64,000 nucleotides of DNA from positions 124,001 through 188,000 of the forward strand of contig NZ_CP023049.2 in NCBI RefSeq assembly GCF_002285635.2. Reading direction: 5' to 3'. The DNA comes from Chryseobacterium piperi (lineage in GTDB: Bacteria > Bacteroidota > Bacteroidia > Flavobacteriales > Weeksellaceae). Positions 53,935-61,579 of the stretch are shown piece by piece; within the stretch, counting starts at the first letter, position 1; every line of letters starts with the position of its first letter. The notes beneath the pieces are model-generated. The model made no database searches. It saw nothing but the letters and a program-made list of their open reading frames with translations, and had not been told where the DNA came from. The position numbers and the translations under genes were made by a program.

Positions 53935-54560
53935 GTTCTCACAGATTTCGCAGATAACAAGAAAACGTTAGTTTAATAAGCGAAGCAACTCTTTGTTTGC
54001 TCTCAGTATGCAACATTCTTATTCCTCTTTGCGTTAAAAAACTTGAATATGGTTAATCGCAAAGACGCAAAGGGTTCTGAAAATACTACGTTTTTAAGGC
54101 GCAAGGGCGTTTCACTCAGCAAAGAAAAACAAAAACTATTAACATTATCCTTTGTCATTGACTTCGTCTAATCTTCGATTTCAGAATGAAGCGTAGCGGA
54201 ATGAAGAATCTCAACTTGCATTAAAATAAAAAAATAGAAATCAGCTTGATCAGCATAATCTGAGAGCATCAAAAGCCATAAACATCTGTGTTAATCTGTG
54301 AAATCTGTGGCGAAGAAAATAAAATCACAAAAGTTTTAAACACTTCAGTTACTTAAGCTTTATACCTGATGTATAAGAAGTGCACATAAGTTCTATAAAA
54401 ATCAAAGTTTTTTATAGAATCTGCTAAAGCAAAGCAGTATAATCTGTAGAATGTTAGAAATTCCCACGGATCTCACAGATTACACAGATCTTTTTAGTCA
54501 TTGACTTGGTGTAGTCTTTGATTTCAGTGCGAAGAAATCTAAACTCAGAAAGAATGGTGA
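53935..54560. repeat. Compound intergenic repeat, locus 2
   Basis: About 600 bp with no gene. CGCAAAGACGCAAAGGGTTC...GTTTCACTCAG is at 54059-54119. Module A is at 54154-54215 and 54497-54545. ATCTGTGTTAATCTGTGAAA words lie near 54284 and the CACAAAAGTTTTAAACACTT unit with hairpin near 54327-54420. Order and orientation match locus 1 at 29640-30425. Confidence 0.8.
54391..54419. repeat. Conserved hairpin of module D, second locus
   Basis: TTCTATAAAAATC pairs with GTTTTTTATAGAA (one mismatch) around AAA. Compared with 30335-30359, a stem G-C pair is replaced by A-T on both sides. Confidence 0.6.
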
Positions 54561-54692
54561 AGTTTTCAGAAATCAGCCTAATCATGTACAGAGGGTAAAA
54601 AGAGAAAGATCCCTTGCATCTTTGTTTAATTCAAATAAAAAGAATAGACAATCTATATGATTACTCCCTTTAAAAATTACCATTAAAAAGCG

Positions 54693-54700
54693 TAAATTTG
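54693..54700 (+). promoter_or_regulatory. -7 promoter element of mnmE
   Basis: TAAATTTG ends 4 nt before the ATG, so the transcript probably starts at or next to the start codon. Confidence 0.6.
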
Positions 54701-54704
54701 CAGT

Positions 54705-56090
54705 ATGAATAACGATACCATTTGTGCACTGGCTACGGCCAATGGAGTAGGAGCATTAGGCATTATCAGAGTTTCGGGAAACGAATCTTTAGCAGTCGTT
54801 CAGAAATCTTTTCCGGGAAAAAACCTGGAGAAACAGAAATCCCATACCATTCATTATGGGTATTTCATGGATGGTGATGAAGCGATTGATGAGGTAATGC
54901 TGTCCATTTTTTTGGCTCCAAAAAGTTTTACGACTGAAAACTCTGTGGAAATAGCTTTCCATGGATCTCCGCACATTGGAAAAAGAATTCTGGAAACGCT
55001 TACTAAGAACGGAGCAAGAATGGCGAAAGCAGGGGAATTTACACTTCGTGCTTTTATCAATGGCAGAATTGATCTTTCTCAGGCTGAAGCGATTGCTGAT
55101 GTAATTGCTTCCGAAAATGAAGCTTCCAGAAAAGTAGCTATCAACCAGCTGAAGGGTGGAATTACCAATGAAATATCAATATTAAGAACGGATTTGCTGA
55201 ATTTTGTTTCATTGATCGAGCTGGAACTAGATTTTGCAGAAGAAGACGTGGAATTCGCAGACAGATCTGCCCTGAACCAGTTGCTGAATAAAATTGAATT
55301 AAAATTAAACTCTCTTATTGAAAGTTTTCAGTACGGGAATGCTATTAAAAATGGAACTGCGGTTGCCATTATTGGTAAGCCGAATGCAGGAAAATCAACT
55401 TTACTGAATGCTTTATTAAAAGAAGAAAGAGCAATTGTCAGCAGTATCGCCGGAACAACGAGAGATACGATTGAAGAAGTTTTACATATCAAAGGCCATG
55501 CGTTCCGTCTCATTGATACTGCAGGATTGCGGGAAACAGCAGATGAAATTGAAGCGATTGGTGTTAAGAAAGCAAAAGAAAAAGTTGAAAATGCCAATAT
55601 CCTGGTCTATTTAGCAGATGCAGCGACCGAAGATTTCTCGGATGATATTGAAATGATTCAATCTTTAGTGAGAGATGATTTGAAATTGATTATTTGTGCA
55701 ACCAAAATTGATGAGGTCATTCCTACAAAATATGAAAAGGTAGAAGATACTTTCAGAAATGAAATTACCCATGAGTTTGATTTTATTACCATCTCTGCGG
55801 TTGAAAACCAAAATATTCAGGACCTGAAAAATGAATTGTCTTCTTATGTTGAACAATTACAATCCCAGGAAAGCAATGTGGTGATCACCAATCAGCGTCA
55901 TTTTGCATCATTACAAAAATCTCTGGAAGCAGTACATAAAGTTAACGAGGCGATTACTTTCAAGATTTCTACCGAATTATTAGCGTATGAACTTCGTAAT
56001 GCATTGGAACATCTTGGAGAGATCTCAGGTGAGGTGACCAATGATGAGGTGTTGGGGAATATTTTCTCGAAGTTTTGTATTGGGAAGTAA
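54705..56090 (+). CDS. mnmE: tRNA-5-carboxymethylaminomethyl-uridine synthesis GTPase MnmE
   Basis: With MnmG it modifies U34 of tRNAs reading two-codon families. The N-terminal folate-binding domain starts NNDTICALATANGVGALGIIRVSG, followed by AGEFTLRAFINGRIDLSQAEAIADVI. The G domain, around residue 225 on, has P-loop GKPNAGKSTLLN, SIAGTTRDT, DTAGLRE and CATKIDE. The end FSKFCIGK carries the catalytic Cys. It is 461 residues, complete. The 3' end of this gene is a known genomic-island target, and foreign-looking DNA follows. Confidence 0.97.
   Translation: MNNDTICALATANGVGALGIIRVSGNESLAVVQKSFPGKNLEKQKSHTIHYGYFMDGDEAIDEVMLSIFLAPKSFTTENSVEIAFHGSPHIGKRILETLTKNGARMAKAGEFTLRAFINGRIDLSQAEAIADVIASENEASRKVAINQLKGGITNEISILRTDLLNFVSLIELELDFAEEDVEFADRSALNQLLNKIELKLNSLIESFQYGNAIKNGTAVAIIGKPNAGKSTLLNALLKEERAIVSSIAGTTRDTIEEVLHIKGHAFRLIDTAGLRETADEIEAIGVKKAKEKVENANILVYLADAATEDFSDDIEMIQSLVRDDLKLIICATKIDEVIPTKYEKVEDTFRNEITHEFDFITISAVENQNIQDLKNELSSYVEQLQSQESNVVITNQRHFASLQKSLEAVHKVNEAITFKISTELLAYELRNALEHLGEISGEVTNDEVLGNIFSKFCIGK
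56073..56090 (+). other. Candidate attachment site at the 3' end of mnmE
   Basis: TTTTGTATTGGGAAGTAA, the last 18 nt of mnmE, closely resembles from memory the SGI1 attB at the same place in Salmonella. No second copy is visible to the right edge, so integration is inferred. Confidence 0.35.
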
Positions 56091-56118
56091 TCAATAAAAA
56101 TCTTTATTAATATACTTT

Positions 56119-56145
56119 AAAGCCTTTTTTAAAAGGCTTTTTTTG
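56119..56145 (+). terminator. Terminator after mnmE
   Basis: AAAGCCTTTT and AAAAGGCTTT arms around TT, followed by T7. Confidence 0.85.
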
Positions 56146-56182
56146 TAATATAGCTTTCTTTTGTGTTGTTTTGTGATAATTA

Positions 56183-56196
56183 GTACAAATTTGTAC
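56183..56196. promoter_or_regulatory. Palindrome upstream of the 526-residue gene
   Basis: GTACAAATTTGTAC is a perfect 14-bp palindrome, 77 bp before the ATG. It could be an operator for a regulator carried by the same insert. Confidence 0.4.
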
Positions 56197-56273
56197 CTTC
56201 ATTTATTTATTGTGCCTCAAAAGAATTTTATGGCAAAATCGTTTTTTTATAATTTAAAAACATAAAAGACAAA

Positions 56274-57854
56274 ATGATTACAGAAAACGTTATAAATTTA
56301 TTTTCATTTATTGATTTTTTACACTCAAACACAGCCTATCTATTGAGTAAACAAGGTTTGATAGATGAAACAAATGGATTGCTTGAAAAACGAAGTTCTA
56401 TAAGACCAAGCGAAAATTACAAATCTAAAATTGAATATGATAAGCTACAAATACAAATAGCAGAGCAGTTTGATATTGTTGATGCAGAAATAATATTTCC
56501 TTTAAAAGAAAAAATAAAAGAATTGAATATTGCAGATATTAGTACACCAATAATAAATTTGACAGCTCAACCTGATTTATTTGAACTTCAAAGAAATTTT
56601 AATGAAGATGATTTACACTCAATATTTGAAGCGAAACAGAAATATCTAAACTTTAGAAATGAAACGAACTTTGATTTTTATTTGCAATTCTTTTTCTTTG
56701 AATTAGACAGAACTTTAAATGAATTTTATGAGTTTTTTAAAGATGGAGATTTTAATGAATTTAGTAAACTTCAAACAAATGTTGTAACTGTTGAAAGTTT
56801 AGATAAGCAAGGAATAGAAAAAGCAGTAAGAAAATTAACAGGCAATTCAAATAACTTACACTTTGAAACTTTCCCTGAATTTTTAAATTACTTAAAAAAA
56901 GAAACTGAAACTTTTGAACTTGAAACCGAACCGTTTAGGATTTTGAATTTACAGCAGATTAAACTTGAAAACGCAACTATTCAAAGTGAAATTGATGAGG
57001 TTTTAGTTTTTTCTGAAAACGCAGTTAAGGAGTTGAAACAAAAATTAATATTATCATTCTCAAATGAAAATTATAAAACCCAATATAATGCTGGCTTGAA
57101 TCCTCGATTATTAGAAATTGTTAAGATTTTTTCAGGTTATGAAATGCTTTACACTGATGCTAAAAATAGAAATAAGAAAATAATTGATATTGAGAATTAT
57201 AACAAATTTTTAGAATCTGAAAAATATGAACAATCAAAAAGGGTTTTTATAAAAGCAAATAAGGAAGATGCTCAAAGACTTGGAATTAGAGAAGGAGAAA
57301 GTTATAGTATTTTTCCACAACCAAAAAATAAAGAAGAAGCAATTGAGAGATTTAAAAAACACCGTTCAAAAAGAGTTTTTGAATCAATGAAACAAATATT
57401 TATAAATAAATATAGTGATAAGCCATCTGCGAAGATAATCCAAGACGAATTAAACCGTATTTATACATTTATAGGTGAAGCGAATAAACAATCAACAGAA
57501 ATCGCTTTTAATAATAAAGATAATTCAGAATATTTAGAATATTTGAGGTTAGCAAATAATTTCTATGAAAATCCCAAATTACCTTTTTATGATTATGAAT
57601 ATTATTTCAATGGTAACTCAGCATCTATTTACGCAAAATATTTTCTTTATAAAAAATGGTTAGAGGAAAAAAGAGAGATTTATTATTATGAAAAAGCGCC
57701 GAAGTTTATTGCAAAAGAGTATGCTTTAGCCTATATTTTTGACTTGTATGCAAATGGAAAGAAACTACCTGTTAATCGAATTGATGGAGGCTATAATCAA
57801 AAGGAAATTGAAGATATTGGAATTGCAAAAGGTTTAAAAGGAATACTTTTATGA
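56274..57854 (+). CDS. Unrecognised 526-residue protein of the mnmE-linked insert
   Basis: An intact frame of 526 residues with no signal peptide or membrane segment; acidic-basic, mostly helical, and very rich in Glu, Lys, Asn and Phe. Visible stretches include LQFFFFELDRTLNEFYEFFKDG, a middle coiled-coil-like part (EIDEVLVFSENAVKELKQKL) and a C-terminal part with YDYEYYFNGNSASIYAKYFLYKKWLEEKREIYYYEKAPKF, read in pieces. I recognise no catalytic motif. Its AT-rich codon use differs from mnmE and neighbours, suggesting transfer. It overlaps the next small ORF by 4 nt. Cargo of a mobile island, possibly defence, is speculation. Confidence 0.75.
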   Translation: MITENVINLFSFIDFLHSNTAYLLSKQGLIDETNGLLEKRSSIRPSENYKSKIEYDKLQIQIAEQFDIVDAEIIFPLKEKIKELNIADISTPIINLTAQPDLFELQRNFNEDDLHSIFEAKQKYLNFRNETNFDFYLQFFFFELDRTLNEFYEFFKDGDFNEFSKLQTNVVTVESLDKQGIEKAVRKLTGNSNNLHFETFPEFLNYLKKETETFELETEPFRILNLQQIKLENATIQSEIDEVLVFSENAVKELKQKLILSFSNENYKTQYNAGLNPRLLEIVKIFSGYEMLYTDAKNRNKKIIDIENYNKFLESEKYEQSKRVFIKANKEDAQRLGIREGESYSIFPQPKNKEEAIERFKKHRSKRVFESMKQIFINKYSDKPSAKIIQDELNRIYTFIGEANKQSTEIAFNNKDNSEYLEYLRLANNFYENPKLPFYDYEYYFNGNSASIYAKYFLYKKWLEEKREIYYYEKAPKFIAKEYALAYIFDLYANGKKLPVNRIDGGYNQKEIEDIGIAKGLKGILL

Positions 57855-58006
57855 AAGCAGTCAGAAATGTGAAAGAATTTGATATTCACAAAGAAACCGA
57901 TTTACAAAAGATTTCAAAAGATTGGATAAATGCAGTTAGAACATTATCTGAAAATTGGACAACAACACAAAATTATCTTATCACTAAAAAACTAATAAAG
58001 GAATAG
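57851..58006 (+). CDS. Small ORF overlapping the 526-residue gene
   Basis: The ATGA overlap (57851-57854) gives MKAVRNVKEFDIHKETDLQK and on to ITKKLIKE, 51 residues, soluble, with no recognised domain. The 4-nt stop-start overlap is typical of translational coupling and argues that it is real. Iteron-like AAATCC repeats begin right after its stop. Confidence 0.45.
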   Translation: MKAVRNVKEFDIHKETDLQKISKDWINAVRTLSENWTTTQNYLITKKLIKE

Positions 58007-58011
58007 CTGGG

Positions 58012-58042
58012 AAAATCCTTAGAAATCCCTACTAAAATCCCT
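58012..58042. repeat. Three iteron-like direct repeats
   Basis: AAAATCCTT, GAAATCCCT and AAAATCCCT are spaced about one helical turn apart (starts 58012, 58022 and 58034), just before the HTH gene. They could be an operator for it. Confidence 0.45.
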
Positions 58043-58078
58043 AAATACTTTTGAAGCATAATTAAAAAATTAAAGATT

Positions 58079-58636
58079 ATGCACAATTTTGTATTAGGCC
58101 CTATTGATCCGAAAACACTTATAGATAGTATTGCGGAAAAAGTTACTATAAACCTTCTAAACGCAGTAAGGAACGAACAGCAACCCAGCCAACAACAGAA
58201 ACAAATTCTAACTATTAAGCAAGCAAGCGAACTTTTGAATTTATCTGTACCAACATTATACAGAAAAATATCAAAAGGGGAACTTCTTGTTGCGAAGCGA
58301 AGTAAATGCTTGTATTTTTCCCGAACCGAGCTAATTGAGTATTTGAAGGCTGGTAATAATCCGAAGCATAAAGGACAAGGTAAAGATAAAGGTTTTGAAA
58401 ACCAATTGAAAACCATATTTCAATATTTACAACATCATATTGCAACGGCTTCAATGATTGCAGAAGCAACAGGCGTTCCCCAAAAAAATATTTGTAGATA
58501 TAAAAGAGAGTTAGAAAAAGCTGGAAGGCTGTGGGAAGTTGAAAAAAGGAAATGCAAAGCAACAGGCTTTAAAGCTTGGTATCTTACAACAAACTTTGAT
58601 TATTCGCCAAAGTCTAATCAATTAAGTTTGTTCTAA
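58079..58636 (+). CDS. Excisionase-like helix-turn-helix protein
   Basis: This 185-residue protein has an N-terminal helical part (LGPIDPKTLIDSIAEKVTINLLNAV), then a MerR/excisionase-type HTH at about residues 43-90: ILTIKQASELLNLSVPTLYRKISKGELLVAKR, with CLYFSRTELIEYL. A second DNA-binding-like helical domain follows (ATASMIAEATGVPQKNICRYKRELEKAGRLWEV). HTH_17 proteins of this form accompany Bacteroidota integrative elements. No integrase is seen here. Its likely role is element-borne regulation or excision. Confidence 0.8.
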   Translation: MHNFVLGPIDPKTLIDSIAEKVTINLLNAVRNEQQPSQQQKQILTIKQASELLNLSVPTLYRKISKGELLVAKRSKCLYFSRTELIEYLKAGNNPKHKGQGKDKGFENQLKTIFQYLQHHIATASMIAEATGVPQKNICRYKRELEKAGRLWEVEKRKCKATGFKAWYLTTNFDYSPKSNQLSLF

Positions 58637-58797
58637 TGGTGGAAGCGAAACAAATCAACTTTGCTTATTTTTTTGGAAGTTGGAATAATAAGGAAAATAA
58701 TTTCCATAATTTCTACTACACGCTTGTTTTTGTTACCTTGGAACTTTATAAAAAAGCGGATATTTATATCAACGTAAAAGAATATGCTATTCATTAA
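58636..58797 (+). CDS. Small ORF after the HTH gene
   Basis: Its ATG shares one base with the HTH stop. It encodes 53 residues, MVEAKQINFAYFFGSWNNKE through VTLELYKKADIYINVKEYAIH, aromatic-rich with no known domain. Support is the one-base overlap and AT-rich codon use like the rest of the insert. Confidence 0.4.
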   Translation: MVEAKQINFAYFFGSWNNKENNFHNFYYTLVFVTLELYKKADIYINVKEYAIH

Positions 58798-58802
58798 GCT
58801 AA

Positions 58803-58887
58803 CCTATACTTGAGTACACCAGTATGTCTTTATTTTTCAGAATCATTTGCACGATTGCGGATAAATAACAATGTACTCAAGTATAGG
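58803..58887. repeat. 16-bp perfect inverted repeat around a 53-bp core
   Basis: CCTATACTTGAGTACA at 58803-58818 has its exact complement at 58872-58887. It lies where the AT-rich insert gives way to ordinary sequence. Possibilities are an element end, a MITE, a recombination site, or a shared terminator for convergent genes. Confidence 0.75.
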
Positions 58888-58901
58888 GTATCCAAATGTA
58901 T

Positions 58902-59576
58902 TTACAACAAACGCCGCAGAAATATACCTGTGTTGCTCGGTAAAGATCCAATATTATTGACCTGGGTCAAGTCGGCAGCAAGACCGAACTGCCATCCTTT
59001 TCTGCTTAAACCTAACCGTAGGTACTGGGTGGCAAAGTTATATCTTAGGTTATTTTTATAATTAAAATTATAGGATCCTATAAATTGAGCAAATAGTTTC
59101 AAAGAACCTTGTTTGTTCAATGGAGGAATATAAGTCATCAATAAAAAAAGTTCGCTATTGGGAGATCGGACAGGCTCAAAAGAGCCGAAAGCGGCAAAGG
59201 ATAAATCACCAACATCACGAGTATAGGCGATGGCAATTTGAGGGATAAAACCTTCATTGGCTACATATCCACCACCACCCAGACTTACACCTTTGGCCAC
59301 ATCGTAAAAGAATAGTGACTGGCCGGTGAAATCACTATTTTCTCGCTTGGAATAGGGGGCCTCATATCTTAGATAACCAAAATAACCAAATTTGCTTGAT
59401 GTACTCAGATACTTGGTCATGTACATCTGATGTGTAACAGCACGATGTCCTGCCAATACTTCGACTGGAATGTCACCTTGTTGGGCAACAACGGAATGAA
59501 AAAAGGAAAAAATCGGAAATAAGCTTATGATGGGATATAGTTTTTTTATTAAAAATTTAAATAGGAAGGATAACAT
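58902..59576 (-). CDS. Secreted/outer-membrane barrel-like hypothetical protein
   Basis: The 224-residue protein starts with a long signal (MLSFLFKFLIKKLYPIISLF...VVAQQG). It has alternating strands: KFGYFGYLRYEAPYSKRENS, SLFFYDVAKGVSLGGGGYVA, PQIAIAYTRDVGDLSFAAFG and a final LRLGLSRKGWQFGLAADLTQ...NTGIFLRRLL. This resembles small outer-membrane barrels; family unknown. It is co-directional with the LLM monooxygenase, 29 bp after it, so they may share a transcript. Confidence 0.65.
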   Translation of the reverse strand: MLSFLFKFLIKKLYPIISLFPIFSFFHSVVAQQGDIPVEVLAGHRAVTHQMYMTKYLSTSSKFGYFGYLRYEAPYSKRENSDFTGQSLFFYDVAKGVSLGGGGYVANEGFIPQIAIAYTRDVGDLSFAAFGSFEPVRSPNSELFLLMTYIPPLNKQGSLKLFAQFIGSYNFNYKNNLRYNFATQYLRLGLSRKGWQFGLAADLTQVNNIGSLPSNTGIFLRRLL

Positions 59577-59605
59577 TTTATATTATAATTAGTTAAGTTA
59601 TTGAT

Positions 59606-60604
59606 TTATGGCAGATGGGCCACGGCATCAATACTGATTTTAAAGGCCTTAAGTTTTTTAGCATGATCAAAAATATAATTGGTCATCATAATCTCATCGA
59701 TTTGATGAAGTTCGACAAATGAAGAGATTTCTCGTGCAATTGTTTCCTGGTCACCTATAAATGTTCCTGCTGTCATTTGTTTTACAGCGGCCTCGATTTG
59801 TGGTTTTCCATCATAGATTAATTGATCAGTAGGTGGTGATAGCAGATAAGGTTCGTTGATGACTACACCTGCAAATAAATTAAATAAACTGGAGGAAAGG
59901 TAAAAAGCTTCCTGGTTACTTTCAGCAGCAATGACATTGACGCAGACGATCAGATAAGGAGTTTGGGCATATACAGAAGGTTTAAATGCTTTTTTGTATA
60001 CTTGGGCTGCTTCTCTTAACATCCCTGGTGCAAAGTGAGCTGCGAAGACATAGGGTAGGCCTAGTTCAGCTGCTAGCATGGCTGAGTTAATACTTGCTCC
60101 TAATATATAAAAAGGAACATTGGCTCCTTCTCCGGGAAAGGCTCGAGGTGTTGCGGATGGATCCGTATTCCTGAAATACTTTTGTATGGAGATGATATCT
60201 TCTTTGAAATAGGCGGCGGTATTTGGATTATTCCGGCGAAGAGCCATGGTAGTAATCTGGTCTGCACCTGGTGCCCGGCCAACTCCCAAATCAATCCGGT
60301 TAGGATACAAAGTATCTAATGTGCCGAACTGTTCGGCGACCAGGAGTGGTGCATGATTGGGCAACATGATGCCGCCTGCACCTACACGGATACGATTGGT
60401 TTTACCGGCAATGTGTCCGATAAGCAATGAAGTTGCAGAGCTGGCGATATAGGCCATATTGTGATGTTCGGCAAACCAGACACGTTCGTAGCCTAATTCT
60501 TCAATATATAGAGCATCGGTAACAGATCTTTCAAAAGAATCTTTTATACTAAAACCTTGCAGGATAAGAGCCTCATCCAAAACTGATAGTTTAACGTTTT
60601 TCAT
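59606..60604 (-). CDS. LLM class flavin-dependent oxidoreductase (MsnO8-like)
   Basis: This 332-residue bacterial-luciferase-like TIM barrel has VWFAEHHNMAYIASSATSLLIGHIA, the conserved AEHH motif, then RIRVGAGGIMLPNHAPLLVAEQFGTLDTLYPNRIDLGVGRAPG in parts and PFYILGASINSAMLAAELGLPYVFAAHFAPG. Members use FMNH2 and O2 (or F420) to oxidise diverse substrates; none can be named. It is divergent from an AraC regulator with an AGGTA/TACCT palindrome in the shared promoter. Confidence 0.92.
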   Translation of the reverse strand: MKNVKLSVLDEALILQGFSIKDSFERSVTDALYIEELGYERVWFAEHHNMAYIASSATSLLIGHIAGKTNRIRVGAGGIMLPNHAPLLVAEQFGTLDTLYPNRIDLGVGRAPGADQITTMALRRNNPNTAAYFKEDIISIQKYFRNTDPSATPRAFPGEGANVPFYILGASINSAMLAAELGLPYVFAAHFAPGMLREAAQVYKKAFKPSVYAQTPYLIVCVNVIAAESNQEAFYLSSSLFNLFAGVVINEPYLLSPPTDQLIYDGKPQIEAAVKQMTAGTFIGDQETIAREISSFVELHQIDEIMMTNYIFDHAKKLKAFKISIDAVAHLP

Positions 60605-60622
60605 TATGTGAATTTTTAATAA

Positions 60623-60638
60623 AGGTAAAATTATACCT
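60623..60638. promoter_or_regulatory. Palindrome in the LLM / AraC divergent promoter
   Basis: AGGTA-AAATTA-TACCT; the AGGTA half-site recurs as AAGGTAC at 60656-60661 next to the AraC -7 box. Confidence 0.45.
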
Positions 60639-60658
60639 ATAATTAAAATAAAAAAAGG

Positions 60659-60666
60659 TACATTTG
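60659..60666 (+). promoter_or_regulatory. -7 promoter element of the AraC gene
   Basis: TACATTTG, 23 nt before the chosen start at 60690. It overlaps the in-frame GTG at 60666, which argues against that upstream start. Confidence 0.6.
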
Positions 60667-60689
60667 TGATGTATTTCGGTAGGTTTATT

Positions 60690-61523
60690 ATGGTAAGAGA
60701 AAATATATATCAGTCGGTTGAGGTTTATTATAAAACATCAGAAGGATGTACAGATGATGAGACACAATTCAATTTTTTTGAAATTTTTTATGTGCTTTCG
60801 GGCAGCGGCGTACATGTTATAAACGGTAACAGAGTTCCTTATAGTAAAAAAGAACTGTTCCTTTTGACACCCAATGATCGGCATAGTTTTGAAGTAGAGG
60901 AATTCAGCGAGTTTCTAATCATTCGTTTCGGGCATAATTATGTATCTGAATTTCAATGGAAAAGTATTGATCATATGGAATGTGTACTTTTTCACTCTTC
61001 TCATTTATCCGAATCGATTTTGAGAAATACCGATGATAAAGAAGGGGTTGACTCACTGATGCAATATTTGTTACAAATCTTACAACAGGATAATATGTAC
61101 AAAGAAGATTTAATCAGACATTTGGTCAATGCAATTATCGTAATAACAGCACGGAATTTATCGTATATCAGACCAAAAAATATGCTTGAGAATGTAGATG
61201 AAAAGATACTGGAGATTATTGACCATATTCAGGTTCACATTCACCAGCCTGAACAGTTGAAACTTGAAGTTATTGCTGGTAAGTTCAACTTGTCAAAAAC
61301 ATATGCCAGCGCTTATTTCCGTAAACAATCTGGTGAATCCATACAACAGTACATCTCTGCCTACCGGATCAGACTGATTGAGCATAGACTCCGCTTCAGT
61401 GATAAAAGAATTACAGAAATTGCTGAAGAGTTTGGTTTTACCGACGAAAGTCATATCAATAAATTTTTCAAACGTCACACAGGTGTCAGATTAAAATCTT
61501 ATCGGACACTTAGCAAAGCATAA
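60690..61523 (+). CDS. AraC family transcriptional regulator
   Basis: The start at 60690 (MVRENIYQSVEVYYKTSEG) is preferred over GTG/ATG at 60666/60669, which lie on the -7 element. The cupin sensing domain is FFEIFYVLSGSGVHVINGNRVPYSKKELFLLTPNDRHSF in parts. The HTH pair is LEVIAGKFNLSKTYASAYFRKQSGESIQQYI and ITEIAEEFGFTDESHINKFFKRHTGVRLKSYR. It is 277 residues. It probably regulates the divergent LLM oxidoreductase. Confidence 0.92.
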   Translation: MVRENIYQSVEVYYKTSEGCTDDETQFNFFEIFYVLSGSGVHVINGNRVPYSKKELFLLTPNDRHSFEVEEFSEFLIIRFGHNYVSEFQWKSIDHMECVLFHSSHLSESILRNTDDKEGVDSLMQYLLQILQQDNMYKEDLIRHLVNAIIVITARNLSYIRPKNMLENVDEKILEIIDHIQVHIHQPEQLKLEVIAGKFNLSKTYASAYFRKQSGESIQQYISAYRIRLIEHRLRFSDKRITEIAEEFGFTDESHINKFFKRHTGVRLKSYRTLSKA

Positions 61524-61579
61524 AAATAAACCATAATTATGTTGTTAGACTGGGGAGATGGAGAGCTGAAAGTAAGATA

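Noticed and set aside
59150..59165. TATTGGGA as a right-hand direct repeat of the mnmE attachment site
   Set aside because: Only 8 bp match and it lies inside a coding sequence; chance level.
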